A stretch of 64,000 nt of DNA from Halolamina sediminis. GTDB taxonomy: Archaea; Halobacteriota; Halobacteria; Halobacteriales; Haloferacaceae. A program made the position numbers and the translations under genes. A model generated the notes under the pieces. That model saw only the letters and a list, made by a program, of their open reading frames with translations, searched no databases and was not told the origin of the DNA. The stretch is from the NCBI RefSeq assembly GCF_001282785.1, contig NZ_CVUA01000001.1, positions 2,170,001-2,234,000 of the forward strand. Direction: 5' to 3'. Positions 15,795-25,474 of the stretch are shown here, piece after piece; positions within the stretch are counted from its first letter, which is position 1, and each line of letters starts with the position of its first letter.

Positions 15795-16967
15795 TTACCG
15801 CTGCACGCGCTCGGGCAGCCCTAGCACGTCCACGGCCGCTTCCGCGACCGCCTCGCGCTCCTGCTCGGGCGCGTACACGCCCAACCGCCAGCTGTCGCGC
15901 TGTGTCTGTCGGATCGCGGTGACCAGCCCCGAGGCTTCCTCCAGTCGCTGGACCACGCCATCGACGACCACGCGGGCGTTGGACTCCTTCATCGACGGCC
16001 GGCGGGGGACGTCGACGATCACTTCGGACTCGTCGACGCCCGCGCGCTCCGCAATATCGTGCTCGGCGGCGCGCTCGTCCTCGTGTTCGAGTTCGAGGAG
16101 GTGTGCGGGCGTGTCCGAGAGGTCCGCCCACACCGCCCGCTTGTACAGATCCCGGCGCTCGACCCGGCCGCCGAGGTCGGGGACGTGTTCGCCTAGCGCG
16201 ACCAGCAGATCGTGGTCGGCCATCCGGGCGAACTCCTCGATCCCCACGTCGTTCTCGCCATCGAGCAGGCGCTCTGCGGCGCGTTCGAGCATCGAGCCCG
16301 CGATCCGGGAGACGTGGTGGCGGTAGACGATCCCGTTCATCAGCCCGCGGGCGAGCAGCAGCGACTCCGCAGTGCGGACGTTCCCCTCGGCGAGCACCAG
16401 TTCGCCGTCGCGGTAGCGCAGCGACCGCACCAGCCGCCCGTGGTCGATCGAGCCGTAGGGGACGCCGGTGTGGTGGGCGTCGCGGACGAGGTAGTCCATC
16501 CGGTCCACGTCGAGTTCCCCCGAAACGAGCTGGCCGAGTTCGCCCTCGCCCCGGACGAGTGCGGCGACGCGGGACGGCGAGAGGTCGTGCTCCCGGAGCA
16601 CGTCGGCGATTCCGGTGTCCGCGATCACGTCGCCGATCTCGTCGTGGTGCCGGCCCGCGCGGCGCATGATCACCTCCTCGGTCTGGTGACCGTAGGGGCC
16701 GTGGCCCACGTCGTGCAGCAGCGCGGCGGCGCGGACGTGATCCGCGCGCTCGCCGTCGACGCGGAGGTGGGTGAGCGCCTGTTCGGCGAGGTGGTAGACG
16801 CCCAGCGAGTGCTCGAAGCGCGTGTGCGAGGCCGAGGGGTAGACGAGCCGGATCGTCGAGAGCTGCTTGATGTGCCGGAGCCGCTGGAACGCCGGCGTAT
16901 CGAGCAGGTCCGTCGCAACCGGGGAGAGGGTGATCCAGTCGTGGACGGAGTCCTTGATCGCGTTCAT
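15795..16967 (-). CDS. HD domain phosphohydrolase
   Basis: The 390-residue product starts [16 protein letters not shown] and carries the HD metal site: His53 ([12 protein letters not shown]), His85-Asp86 ([12 protein letters not shown]) and a later Asp in [20 protein letters not shown]. This architecture is shared with dNTP triphosphohydrolase-like archaeal proteins acting on phosphate esters. The ATG at 16967 matches the family start, and the very long upstream frame crosses cofD on the other strand and is spurious. Confidence 0.9.
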   Translation of the reverse strand: MNAIKDSVHDWITLSPVATDLLDTPAFQRLRHIKQLSTIRLVYPSASHTRFEHSLGVYHLAEQALTHLRVDGERADHVRAAALLHDVGHGPYGHQTEEVIMRRAGRHHDEIGDVIADTGIADVLREHDLSPSRVAALVRGEGELGQLVSGELDVDRMDYLVRDAHHTGVPYGSIDHGRLVRSLRYRDGELVLAEGNVRTAESLLLARGLMNGIVYRHHVSRIAGSMLERAAERLLDGENDVGIEEFARMADHDLLVALGEHVPDLGGRVERRDLYKRAVWADLSDTPAHLLELEHEDERAAEHDIAERAGVDESEVIVDVPRRPSMKESNARVVVDGVVQRLEEASGLVTAIRQTQRDSWRLGVYAPEQEREAVAEAAVDVLGLPERVQR

Positions 16968-17054
16968 ACCGGAGCCCCGTGGGCGAGCCCCAAAGTCGCC
17001 CCGGTGCGCCGTCGGGAGAGGAAGCTTCAACCCCGCGCCCACGAAACGCCGCCC

Positions 17055-18146
17055 ATGGTCACGTTCCTCGCCGGGGGGACCGGCACCCCCAAGCTGCTCT
17101 CCGGGGACGAGCACGTCTTCGCGCGCGACGCCGTCACCGTCGTCGGCAACACCGGCGACGACGTGGAGCTCGGCGGGCTGCTCGTCTGCCCGGACCTCGA
17201 CACGGTGCTGTTCGACGGTGGCGGCGTGCTCGACCGCGAGACGTGGTGGGGGATCGAGGGCGACAGCCACGAGACGAACGCGGAACTGTTCCGGCTCGCC
17301 GACGCGGCCGGCCTCGAAGAAGGACCGCGCTACCTCCCCGACGATGCGCAGACTGAAGGCCAAGAGATCGCGCGCTGGCGGCGCTTCTCGGGGATCGCGG
17401 AGTTCATGACGATCGGTGACCGCGACCGCGCGGTCCACATCACCCGGACCTCGCTGCTCGAGGAGGGGCACTCGCTGACCGAGGCCACCCACACGCTCGC
17501 CGACGCGTTCGACCTCGCGATCGACCTGCTGCCGATGAGCGACGACCCCGTCGCGACGATGATCCAGACGCCCGAGGGCGAGATGCACTTTCAGGAGTAC
17601 TGGGTCGCGAACCGAGCGGACCCTTCCGTCGAGGGCGTAGAGTTCCGGGGCGCGGAGACCGCCGAACCGACGCCAGAAGTCGAGGCTGCCCTCAGCGGCC
17701 CCGTCGTGATCGGCCCCTCCAACCCCGTCACCTCGGTCGGCCCGATTCGGTCGCTCCCGGGCGTCGACCGCGCGCTCGGGGAGACGCCGGTCGTCGCCGT
17801 CTCGCCGTTCTGCGAGGACGAGGCGTTCTCTGGCCCCGTCGCGGACCTGATGGCCGGCACCGGCCGCGAGCCGTCGACCGCCGGCGTCGCAGAGACGTAC
17901 GGCTTCGCGGACGCGTTCGTGCTCGACGAGGCGGACGGCACCGACCTCGATCGCCCGGTCGTCCGGACCGACACGAAGATCGACGACCCCGCGGACGCCG
18001 AGCGCGTCGGTCGGGCCTGCGCGCTCGCGCTCGCCGCCGTCGGCGCGGGCCTAGACAGTCTCGGGGTCGCAGTCGATGGCCCTGAAGCACTGGACGGCGA
18101 CGACATCGACACGAGCGATCTGCCCGCGCTCGGGGGTGAGCCGTGA
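17055..18146 (+). CDS. cofD: 2-phospho-L-lactate transferase
   Basis: The 363-residue CofD joins the phospholactate unit (or phosphoenolpyruvate) to Fo in F420 synthesis. Diagnostic stretches are [16 protein letters not shown] at the N-terminus, [22 protein letters not shown] and [17 protein letters not shown]. The somewhat long length comes from an extended C-terminus. Its stop overlaps the next start by one base (TGATG), so it leads a four-gene operon. The divergent HD gene starts 87 bp upstream. Confidence 0.96.
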   Translation: MVTFLAGGTGTPKLLSGDEHVFARDAVTVVGNTGDDVELGGLLVCPDLDTVLFDGGGVLDRETWWGIEGDSHETNAELFRLADAAGLEEGPRYLPDDAQTEGQEIARWRRFSGIAEFMTIGDRDRAVHITRTSLLEEGHSLTEATHTLADAFDLAIDLLPMSDDPVATMIQTPEGEMHFQEYWVANRADPSVEGVEFRGAETAEPTPEVEAALSGPVVIGPSNPVTSVGPIRSLPGVDRALGETPVVAVSPFCEDEAFSGPVADLMAGTGREPSTAGVAETYGFADAFVLDEADGTDLDRPVVRTDTKIDDPADAERVGRACALALAAVGAGLDSLGVAVDGPEALDGDDIDTSDLPALGGEP

Positions 18147-18907
18147 TGTTCGAACCGCGGCTGGCGCTGGCGTCGCTCTCGGGCGAGGCCGACGCCGAGT
18201 GGGCCCGAGCGGGTGCTGACTGGGCCGGTGCGGCCGTCCTCGGTGGCGTCTGCCTCGATCGGTCGACCCGGGAAGCGGCCCGAGCGATGGTCGCCGACCG
18301 CGACCGCTCTGAGTTCCTGCCCGACGACCCGATCACGTTCGTCGACGACCAGCTCGCGGCGCTCTCCGGCGTCGACCTGCGACCGGGAATCAACGTCCGT
18401 TCGACGACGGCCGAGCCGGTCCGGGAAGTCGCCGCGGTGGCCGCCGATCACGACGCATTCGTGGAGATCAACGCCCACTGCCGGCAGGACGAACTCTGTG
18501 CGGCCGGTGCGGGGGAGTCGCTGCTCCGGGAGCCCGAGCGACTCGAAGCGCTCGTCGCGGCCGCCGCGACCGGCGCCGACGTGAGCGTGAAAGTCCGGAC
18601 CGAACTCGACGGCGTCGATCTCGTGGCCGTGGCCCGACGGGTCGAGGCCGCGGGCGCCGACGCGATGCACGTCGACGCGATGGACAGCGAGGCCAGAGTG
18701 GCCGACGTCGCCGACGCGACCGACCTGTTCCTGATCGCGAACAACGGCGTTCGCGGCCGGGAAAGCGTCCGGGAGTACTTGGAGTACGGCGCCGACGCAG
18801 TCAGTGTCGGTCGGCCGAGCGACGACCCCGCGGTGCTCGACCGCGTTGGGGACGCAGTGGCGGAGTGGTTCGCGGAGGAGCAGAGCCCACGAGAGGTGGA
18901 GCCGTGA
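18146..18907 (+). CDS. Dihydrouridine-synthase-like TIM-barrel protein
   Basis: The 253-residue product resembles a short Dus-type flavin barrel: VFVEINAHCRQDELC-like segment (DAFVEINAHCRQ), VSVKVRTELDGVDLVAVARRVEAAGADAMHVD, FLIANNGVRG and GADAVSVGRP. True tRNA Dus enzymes are about 320 residues and have a C-terminal RNA-binding domain, which is missing here. Placement between cofD and a CitG-like gene suggests a cofactor-related role instead. It is translationally coupled on both sides. Confidence 0.8.
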   Translation: MFEPRLALASLSGEADAEWARAGADWAGAAVLGGVCLDRSTREAARAMVADRDRSEFLPDDPITFVDDQLAALSGVDLRPGINVRSTTAEPVREVAAVAADHDAFVEINAHCRQDELCAAGAGESLLREPERLEALVAAAATGADVSVKVRTELDGVDLVAVARRVEAAGADAMHVDAMDSEARVADVADATDLFLIANNGVRGRESVREYLEYGADAVSVGRPSDDPAVLDRVGDAVAEWFAEEQSPREVEP

Positions 18908-19782
18908 GCGACAGCCCCCGAACCCCGGCGGAGAACGCCGAACTCGCGCTGTTGCTGGAGGTGGCCGGCACCCCCAAGCCGGGGAACGTCGACCGCCGGC
19001 GGGACCTCGACGACCTGCGCTTCGAGCAGTTCCTCGCCGGGAGCGTCGGGAGCGCGGCAGGGCTGCGGCTGGCGGCCGAGGGGGTACCGGTCGGCGAGGC
19101 GTTCGACCACGCCGTCGCGGGCATGAGTCGGCAGTCCGGCGGCAACACCCAGTTCGGCTGCCTGCTGCTGCTGACGCCGCTGGTGAGCGTTGCCGCGGCC
19201 GACGAACTGCATCGCGAGGCGGTTCGCGATCGCTGCCGGGCGACGACCGTCGACGATGCCGTGGATTTCTACCGCGCGTTCGAGCACGTCGACGTGGCGG
19301 TCGGCGATCCACCCGAGGGCGTCGCCGAGTTGGACGCACGGCACGGGAGCGACGCGGCGCCCGCGCTCCGCCAGCGGGAAATGACGCTCTGGGACGTGAT
19401 GGCGCTCTCCGCCGATCCCGACGACGGCGTGCCCGACACGAACGCCGCGGAGTGGGTCGAGGGGTTCCCGCGGACGTTCGATGCCGCCGAATCGATCCTT
19501 GCCGACGACGGCCCCGTACTGGACCGCGCGGCGGGCTGTTTCCTCCGGCAGTTGGCCGCGGAGCCGGACACGCTGGTCGCGACCACCCACGGCGAGGAGA
19601 CTGCGCGGGAGGTCCGCCAGCGCGCCGAATCGACCCTCGCTGCGGTCGAACGGACGGACTCGCTCGATCCGGCCGAGGAGCTGGCCGAGGCGTTCGTCGA
19701 CGAGGGGATCAACCCCGGAACGACCGCCGACCGCGTCGCCGCAGCGCTGTTCGTCGCGCTCGAACGGGGGCTGACGGTATGA
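18904..19782 (+). CDS. Triphosphoribosyl-dephospho-CoA synthase (CitG/MdcB) family protein
   Basis: The 292-residue product has the CitG pattern: ALLLEVAGTPKPGNVDR, a QSGGNTQFGCLLLLTPL motif and GINPGTTADRVAAALFVALE at the C-terminus. In bacteria CitG makes the citrate lyase prosthetic group precursor. Archaea lack that enzyme, so this homologue probably modifies a cofactor. It begins at a GTG that overlaps the preceding stop by four bases and overlaps the DUF447 start by four bases (ATGA). Confidence 0.9.
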   Translation: MSDSPRTPAENAELALLLEVAGTPKPGNVDRRRDLDDLRFEQFLAGSVGSAAGLRLAAEGVPVGEAFDHAVAGMSRQSGGNTQFGCLLLLTPLVSVAAADELHREAVRDRCRATTVDDAVDFYRAFEHVDVAVGDPPEGVAELDARHGSDAAPALRQREMTLWDVMALSADPDDGVPDTNAAEWVEGFPRTFDAAESILADDGPVLDRAAGCFLRQLAAEPDTLVATTHGEETAREVRQRAESTLAAVERTDSLDPAEELAEAFVDEGINPGTTADRVAAALFVALERGLTV

Positions 19783-20399
19783 CGGGGGCGGGCGGAGGCT
19801 GGGCGCCCGAAGACGACGCGCCCGACGGCTGGCCGGTCCCGCTGCGCGGGGTGACGGAGTCCGTCATCGCGACGAAGGGGCCGAACGATCTGTGGAATCT
19901 CGCCGCGCTCGGCCTCCACGCGGGCGATCCCGTCACCGCGCGGACGTACGGCAACACGCGGACGCGCCGGAACTTCGAGCGCCGCGGCGGCGGGGTCGTC
20001 CAGTTCGTCGCCGACCCGCGGCCGTTCGTCGACGCCGCGCTCTCGATCCGCGAGGAGCCGGAACCGGTGCTCCCCAGCGCGGACGCGTGGATCGGGGTCG
20101 ACGCGGCGCTCCTCGACACCTGGACGGAGGGGGAGACGACGATCCGGGAGTGGGAGCTCACACCCGGCGAGAGCGAGGTCGTCCGCGAGGAGGCGACGAC
20201 GATCAACCGCGGCTTCGGCGCGGTGGTCGAGGCGACGGTCGCAGCCTCGCGGCTGGGTGTCGCGGGGTTCGACGACGAGGAGCTCCGGGGGCGCCTCGAC
20301 TTCCTCACGGGCGTGGCCGAGCGCTGTGGCGGCGCCCGCGAACGCGAGGCAGTATCCCGGATCGAGGAGTACGCCGACTGGGATCGACCGGAGAACTAA
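19779..20399 (+). CDS. DUF447 family protein, probable flavin-binding
   Basis: The 206-residue product has the DUF447 layout: GVTESVIATKGPNDLWNLAALGLH, TARTYGNTRTRRNF and a central DPRPFVDAAL segment, forming a split-barrel flavin-binding fold in known relatives. DUF447 and CitG-like genes accompany methanopterin genes in methanogens and methylotrophs as I recall, which fits the F420/mer setting. It is the last gene in the cofD operon. Confidence 0.88.
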   Translation: MTGAGGGWAPEDDAPDGWPVPLRGVTESVIATKGPNDLWNLAALGLHAGDPVTARTYGNTRTRRNFERRGGGVVQFVADPRPFVDAALSIREEPEPVLPSADAWIGVDAALLDTWTEGETTIREWELTPGESEVVREEATTINRGFGAVVEATVAASRLGVAGFDDEELRGRLDFLTGVAERCGGAREREAVSRIEEYADWDRPEN

Positions 20400-20424
20400 G
20401 GCCACAGCCGCCGACTCCATACGC

Positions 20425-21171
20425 ATGGACGACAGTGCTCGGCCAGCGAGTCGGTTCGGCGTCGAGAGCAGCGAGGAACCCAAGGAGACGCTGCTCTGTG
20501 GCTTCGCGAGCTACGGGCTCGCCGGGCTGACGGCCGTCGACTTCCTGATCGACCAACTCGAGCTCACGGAGACGGGCCACGTGTCGGCCGAGGGGATGCC
20601 GAGCATCACCCCCTTCGAGAACGGGCAGCCGACACACCACACGCGGCTGTTCTCGCGGCCGGATCTGGAGCTGACGCTGCTGAAGAACGAGCTGTTCGTG
20701 CCGCCGGCGCTGAGCGGCCCGTTCGGCGAGGAGATCCTCTCCTGGACCGAGGATCACGGCGTCGAGGAGGTGGTCGTCGTCGACGCGGTGCCGATGCAGC
20801 ACGGCCCCGACGACCACCGGACGTACTACGTCGCGACCGACGACTACCGCGAGCGGCGACTAACCGGGAGCGAGATCGAGCCGATGTCGCGGGGGTACCT
20901 CGACGGCGTGACGGGCGCGCTGGTCGAGCAGGGGATCGACTCGCCGCTTGCTGTCGGCGTGTTCCGCACGCCGGTCCACGATCAGACGCCCGACATGGAG
21001 GCCGCGATCAGGCTGATCGAGACGATCGACGAGCTGTACGACCTCGACGTGAACACCGAGCCGCTGCAGGCCTTTGCCGACGAGATCCGGCGCTACTACG
21101 AGGAGCTCGCCGAGCGCTACGAGGCCGCCGCCGAAAAGGAGGCGGCATTCGCCGACCGGATGTTCATGTGA
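20425..21171 (+). CDS. PAC2 family protein (proteasome assembly chaperone-like)
   Basis: The 248-residue product shows LLCGFASYGLAGLTAVDFLIDQL, ELTLLKNELFVPP and VEEVVVVDAVPMQHGP, typical of the PAC2/ATP-grasp-like family found in archaea. The eukaryotic relatives help assemble proteasome alpha rings, but the archaeal function is not established. The C-terminus ends in a helical, Glu-rich segment (YYEELAERYEAAAEKEAAFA). It lies 25 bp after DUF447 and may share its transcript. Confidence 0.88.
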   Translation: MDDSARPASRFGVESSEEPKETLLCGFASYGLAGLTAVDFLIDQLELTETGHVSAEGMPSITPFENGQPTHHTRLFSRPDLELTLLKNELFVPPALSGPFGEEILSWTEDHGVEEVVVVDAVPMQHGPDDHRTYYVATDDYRERRLTGSEIEPMSRGYLDGVTGALVEQGIDSPLAVGVFRTPVHDQTPDMEAAIRLIETIDELYDLDVNTEPLQAFADEIRRYYEELAERYEAAAEKEAAFADRMFM

Positions 21172-21240
21172 CCGAGGGGGTCGGGGCGGGGGCGCCCGGA
21201 GTCAGTACCTTTAACGCGGCGAGTACGCACCTATCCAGTC

Positions 21241-22614
21241 ATGGAACGCGTAGACGTCGCCATCGTCGGCGGGGGGCCGGCCGGGACCGCGGCCGCCCAC
21301 GCCGCGGCCGAACACGGCGCCGACGCGGTGGTGCTGGAGAAGGGGGTCCCGCGCGAGGACCGCTCGGGGCTGGGTCCCGACTCCACCGACGCCGCCGGCA
21401 TCCTCGACTACTGGGTCGACATCATGGGTATTCACCCCGACGAGATGCCCGACGGGGTGGTGCAGAACGTGCTCGACCGCGCGGAGTTCCGCGGCCCGAA
21501 CACGGCGTGTAGCCTCCGCTCGACCGGGATCGAGTCGTCCTACGACGAGTTCGGCTACACCTTCCACCGCGCACGCTTCGACGACTTCCTGCGTTCGCGG
21601 GCCGAGGAGGTGGGCGCCCACTACCGCACGGAGGCGTCGGTGAAGGGCGTCCTGACGGAGGCGCACGACCACCCGCGGCACACGGTCGCGCTCGCCAATG
21701 GCGAGGAGATCGGCGCCGACTACCTCCTACTCTGTGACGGCCCCCAGCGCACCGTCACGATGGGCGTGCTCGACGAGTACCTCCCGGAGCACCGCTCGGC
21801 GAGCACAGTGCTCTCGCCGCCGACGGCCAACCACATCGCCTACCAGGAGTACCGGGAGTTCCCCGAGGAGATCTACGAGGAGGTGCAAGACGCCATCGTG
21901 TTCTGGTGGGGGCTGATGCCCGGCCACACCGCCTACCCGTGGATCTTCCCGAACCAGGACCGGGTCTGTCGGGTCGGGCTCACGATGCCGATCGGGATGG
22001 ACATCGACGAGGTCGAGGACCGCGAGAAGTACGACCTGCTGCGCCCCGAGGACGACCGGATCCCGCAGGGCGCCACCTACATCGAGCGCCTGCTCGAACG
22101 CGAGTACGGCGACGAGTACGATCTCGAGGACTTCCCGATCGTCGAGGACGCCGGCAAGAGCCGGGGCACCGAGACGTACCCCATCTCCTCGACGCGGCCG
22201 ATCGAGTCGCCCGTCGACGCCGGGATCGCGGTCTGTGGCGGCGCGATGGGCACCACGTCGGCGTTCCACGAGGGTGGCGACCACCTCGCGGTCCGAACCG
22301 GGGCGATCGCGGGGCGACTCGCGGCACAGGAGCGGCTGGGCCACTACAACCACGAGTGGCGCGACGCAATCGGCGACGAGGTGCTCCGGAACGTCTCGCT
22401 CGCGGAGCTCGTCCGCGGCTGGGGGCCGGATCAGTGGGACGAGGTGTTCGGCGTCGGCGAGGAGATGCTGGCCGAGGACGGCGCCAACGAGATGCTCTCC
22501 TGGAGCCCCAAAGCAGGGCTGCGCGGTGCGAAGCTGCTCGCGGAGTACAAGCTCGTGAAGTTCCGGAACCGGAACCGATACGTCCAGCTGACCGCCGACG
22601 AGTACAGCTACTAG
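21241..22614 (+). CDS. FAD-dependent oxidoreductase, geranylgeranyl reductase type
   Basis: The 457-residue flavoprotein has the Rossmann motif VAIVGGGPAGTAAAHAAAEHG at the N-terminus, a FHRARFDDFLRSRAEEVGA segment, CDGPQRTVTMGV and VCGGAMGTTSAFHEGG for the second FAD contact. Such enzymes saturate isoprenoid chains of archaeal lipids, though some have other partners. A TTTAA box lies near 21210. Substrate assignment is inference. Confidence 0.85.
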   Translation: MERVDVAIVGGGPAGTAAAHAAAEHGADAVVLEKGVPREDRSGLGPDSTDAAGILDYWVDIMGIHPDEMPDGVVQNVLDRAEFRGPNTACSLRSTGIESSYDEFGYTFHRARFDDFLRSRAEEVGAHYRTEASVKGVLTEAHDHPRHTVALANGEEIGADYLLLCDGPQRTVTMGVLDEYLPEHRSASTVLSPPTANHIAYQEYREFPEEIYEEVQDAIVFWWGLMPGHTAYPWIFPNQDRVCRVGLTMPIGMDIDEVEDREKYDLLRPEDDRIPQGATYIERLLEREYGDEYDLEDFPIVEDAGKSRGTETYPISSTRPIESPVDAGIAVCGGAMGTTSAFHEGGDHLAVRTGAIAGRLAAQERLGHYNHEWRDAIGDEVLRNVSLAELVRGWGPDQWDEVFGVGEEMLAEDGANEMLSWSPKAGLRGAKLLAEYKLVKFRNRNRYVQLTADEYSY

Positions 22615-22621
22615 CGGAGAA

Positions 22622-22825
22622 CTACGCTTCGGCTTCCTGTGCGGCGGCGCCGGCTTCCTTCCGCGTGATGTAGCCCGCGATGCGGTTGCGGACCTCCTTG
22701 GACTCGACGTTCGTGAGCGCGGTGACGCTCTCCTTGTTCGTCTCGAAGTTCTGGTTGAACGACTCGGGGTACTTCTCGAGCAGGATCGTCCCCAGCTGTT
22801 TGACGTACTTCGGCTTGATTGCCAT
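22622..22825 (-). CDS. rps17e: 30S ribosomal protein S17e
   Basis: The 67-residue product begins MAIKPKYVKQLGTILLEKYP and includes FNQNFETNKESV and VRNRIAGYITRK, diagnostic of archaeal S17e. Length is normal for archaea, with a short Ala/Glu-rich tail. It is convergent with the flavoprotein gene, ending seven bases from it. Confidence 0.96.
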   Translation of the reverse strand: MAIKPKYVKQLGTILLEKYPESFNQNFETNKESVTALTNVESKEVRNRIAGYITRKEAGAAAQEAEA

Positions 22826-22941
22826 ACGGTTGGATTCCCCGGAGAGCCACTAAAGCGATTCGTTCCGGGCCAAGGGTTTCAGTCCGGGGGGAGACCGACT
22901 CGGATAGAGTTATGCCGCGCCGGTCCCGCGAACGTAGTAAC

Positions 22942-23685
22942 ATGGAGGTCGAACTGCTGGAGGCCACGGAGGACCCGGAGGAGGTAATCTGTCGGGCCGC
23001 ACGCAACGACTACGCGTCGGCGTTCGTCGGCGAGCAGACGTTCGAGGAGACGATGGAGACCGTCGACGGCGACGACCTCGAAGCGAAAAAGGAGACGCTG
23101 ATCGGCCACCTGCTCTCCCACGGCCACTTCGGCCCGTTCGAGCACCCGCAGGCCACGTTCGCGATCGAGGGGATGTCCCGCTCCTGTATGGCCCAGCTCA
23201 CCCGCCACCGCCACGTCTCCTTCGACGTCCAGAGCATGCGCTACGTCTCGTTCGACGACGTGGACCCCGAGGCGGTGGGCGACGGCGAGATGGTCGTCAC
23301 GCCGCCCTCCGCGACCGACCCGGACTGGATCGGCCGCAATCAGCAGAGCGGCAGCGTCGACGAGGCGACCGTCGAGCAGCGCGAGCAGGTGTTCCGCGAC
23401 TCGGTGCAGCGCTCCGTCGAAGAGTACCAGCGCCTGCTGGAGTTGGGGATGCCGCCCGAGGACGCCCGGTTCGTGCTGCCGATCGGCACCGAGGTCAACG
23501 TCGTGATGAGCATGAACGCCCGGACGCTGATGCACGTCGCCGACATGCGCGCCGCTGCCGACGCCCAGTGGGAGATCCGCGGGCTGACCGAGGAGGTGCT
23601 CGACTTCGCTGCGGAGTGGTGTCCGGTGACGTTCGACTACTACGAAGAGAACATGAAAAACCGGAAGAACCGCCTCGCGCCGTAG
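22942..23685 (+). CDS. thyX: Flavin-dependent thymidylate synthase
   Basis: The 247-residue product makes dTMP from dUMP using FAD and methylene-folate. The ThyX signature is seen as RHRHVSFDVQSMRY at residues 88-101, slightly divergent from RHRxxSxNxxSxR in having Asp in place of Asn. The C-terminal ADAQWEIRGLTEEV and NMKNRKNRLAP also fit. The ATG at 22942 is chosen over an upstream in-frame Met that gives a basic, unrelated leader. Confidence 0.95.
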   Translation: MEVELLEATEDPEEVICRAARNDYASAFVGEQTFEETMETVDGDDLEAKKETLIGHLLSHGHFGPFEHPQATFAIEGMSRSCMAQLTRHRHVSFDVQSMRYVSFDDVDPEAVGDGEMVVTPPSATDPDWIGRNQQSGSVDEATVEQREQVFRDSVQRSVEEYQRLLELGMPPEDARFVLPIGTEVNVVMSMNARTLMHVADMRAAADAQWEIRGLTEEVLDFAAEWCPVTFDYYEENMKNRKNRLAP

Positions 23686-23721
23686 CCAACGCCTTTCCCG
23701 CTTCCCTCCGTAGCGCCGGCG

Positions 23722-24738
23722 ATGCACTCCGGCGCCCGCGCAGTCGCGCTCTGTCTGCTCCTCGTTCTCGCCGGCTGTGCCGGCGGCCCCGTCGCGACCG
23801 ACGGCGACGGTCGGATGCCGACGGATACCGAGACGGGCACGGCAGCCACGCCGTCGACTGCGATCGACGCCCCGCCGTCGGCGACGCCCAAGCCAGACGC
23901 GATCGAGGTCGAGGTGATCGACGTCGTCGACGGCGACACGATCGACGTGCGCTACCCCAACGGCAGCGAGGACACGGTTCGCTTGCTCGGCGTCGACACG
24001 CCGGAGGTCCACGCCGAGACCGACCCCGCGGAGTTCCCCGGCGTCCCCGAGGCCGAGGCGGGCCGGAACTGCCTCCGCGAGTGGGGTGAGCGTGCCAGTC
24101 AGCACGCCGAGGACGAACTGCTGGGCGAGACGGTGACGCTCTCCTTCGACGAGAACGAGCCCCGCCGAGGCTACTACGGCCGACTGCTGGCGTACGTCCA
24201 CGTCGACGGCGACTCGTTCAACTACGGACTGCTCACGCTGGGACTCGCGCGACGGTACGACAGTTCGAGCTTCCAGTACCGCGAGCGCTACGGCACCGCC
24301 GAGGGGATCGCGAGAGGGACCGACGCCGGGCTCTGGGGCGCCTGCGCGACCGGCGACCCCCAGACCGCGACTGAGACCCCCATTCCCATCGCCGACGGCG
24401 GCCCGCCGCTGTGGATCAGCGAGATCACCGCCGACGCCGCGGGCGACGACCGGGAGAACCTCAACGGTGAGTACGTCACGTTCGGCAACGCCGGCAACGA
24501 GACGCTCGACCTCTCGGGCTGGACCGTCAGCGACGAGGCCGATCACACGTACACGTTCCCCGAGGGCGCCGAGATCCCGCCGAACGGGACGATCACGCTC
24601 CACACCGGCAGCGGCGAGGACGGCAGCGGTGACTACTACTGGGGGCAGGGAAGTCCGGTCTGGAACAACGGCGGCGACACCGTTATCGTCCGGAACGAGA
24701 GCGGCGAGACGGTGATCGAGCGCTCGTACGACGGCTGA
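23722..24738 (+). CDS. Secreted lipoprotein nuclease: SNase domain plus lamin-tail domain
   Basis: The 338-residue product starts with a Sec-type lipoprotein signal (LCLLLVLAGC, lipobox Cys19), then a Thr/Pro-rich linker. A staphylococcal-nuclease fold follows (about residues 60-210): VIDVVDGDTIDVRYPNG, VRLLGVDTPEV and EPRRGYYGRLLAYV. A C-terminal lamin-tail-like beta domain has GEYVTFGNAGNETLDLSGW and VWNNGGDTVIVRN. It likely degrades external DNA or RNA at the cell surface. Confidence 0.92.
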   Translation: MHSGARAVALCLLLVLAGCAGGPVATDGDGRMPTDTETGTAATPSTAIDAPPSATPKPDAIEVEVIDVVDGDTIDVRYPNGSEDTVRLLGVDTPEVHAETDPAEFPGVPEAEAGRNCLREWGERASQHAEDELLGETVTLSFDENEPRRGYYGRLLAYVHVDGDSFNYGLLTLGLARRYDSSSFQYRERYGTAEGIARGTDAGLWGACATGDPQTATETPIPIADGGPPLWISEITADAAGDDRENLNGEYVTFGNAGNETLDLSGWTVSDEADHTYTFPEGAEIPPNGTITLHTGSGEDGSGDYYWGQGSPVWNNGGDTVIVRNESGETVIERSYDG

Positions 24739-24781
24739 CCGGACCGCAAGCCACATTCCGCGAGGTCACCGAGCCACGCCC

Positions 24782-25474
24782 ATGCACTCGGCCGTGATAA
24801 TCGCCGGCGGGCGCTCGACCCGCTTCGGCGACGACGACAAGGCGACCGCGCCGCTGGCCGGAACGCCGATGATCCGCCGCGTCGCGGACCGGCTCGAACC
24901 CGTGGTCGACGAACTAGTGGTGAACTGTCGGGACGATCAGCGCACGGCGATCGAAGACGCGCTCGCCGGCACGCGGTCAGCCGGCGAGGGCGACGCGCTC
25001 GAAGAGTACTCCCTCCCCACCAGCTTCGCGCTCGACCCCGAGACCGATCAGGGGCCGATGGCCGGGATCAGGAACGGCTGCCGGGCCGCGACGGGCGAGT
25101 ACACCGCCGTCGTCGCTTGTGACATGCCCTTCGTCGATCCCGACGCGATCAGCTACCTGTTCGACCGCGCGAGCGGCGAGATCGACCCGCCGGCGGACGG
25201 GGACGACGAAGGAACGCCGCCGTTCGACGGCGCGGTGCCGCGCCTCGGCGACGGCTGGTACCAGACGACGCAGGCGGTGTACCGACCCGACGCGATGGCC
25301 GATGCCTGTGACGCCGCGCTGGAACGGGGTGACCGCAAGATCCTCGCACCGCTGGAGGACCTCTCCTATGCGGTCGTCGGCGAGGACGAACTGACGGCCG
25401 TGACCGACCTCGAGACGTTCGAGAACATCAATACGAAGGCGGAGTTCGACGAGGCCGCGGCGCGGCTGGGGTAG
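24782..25474 (+). CDS. mobA: Molybdenum cofactor guanylyltransferase family protein
   Basis: The 230-residue product has the nucleotidyltransferase N-terminus VIIAGGRSTRFGDDDKATAPL, LDPETDQGPMAGI, VACDMPFVDP (metal Asp) and a C-terminal FENINTKAEF. MobA adds GMP to molybdopterin. It converges directly with the yqeC-like gene, which is itself linked to molybdoenzyme maturation, and an aldehyde:ferredoxin oxidoreductase family gene is 12 kb away. Confidence 0.93.
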   Translation: MHSAVIIAGGRSTRFGDDDKATAPLAGTPMIRRVADRLEPVVDELVVNCRDDQRTAIEDALAGTRSAGEGDALEEYSLPTSFALDPETDQGPMAGIRNGCRAATGEYTAVVACDMPFVDPDAISYLFDRASGEIDPPADGDDEGTPPFDGAVPRLGDGWYQTTQAVYRPDAMADACDAALERGDRKILAPLEDLSYAVVGEDELTAVTDLETFENINTKAEFDEAAARLG

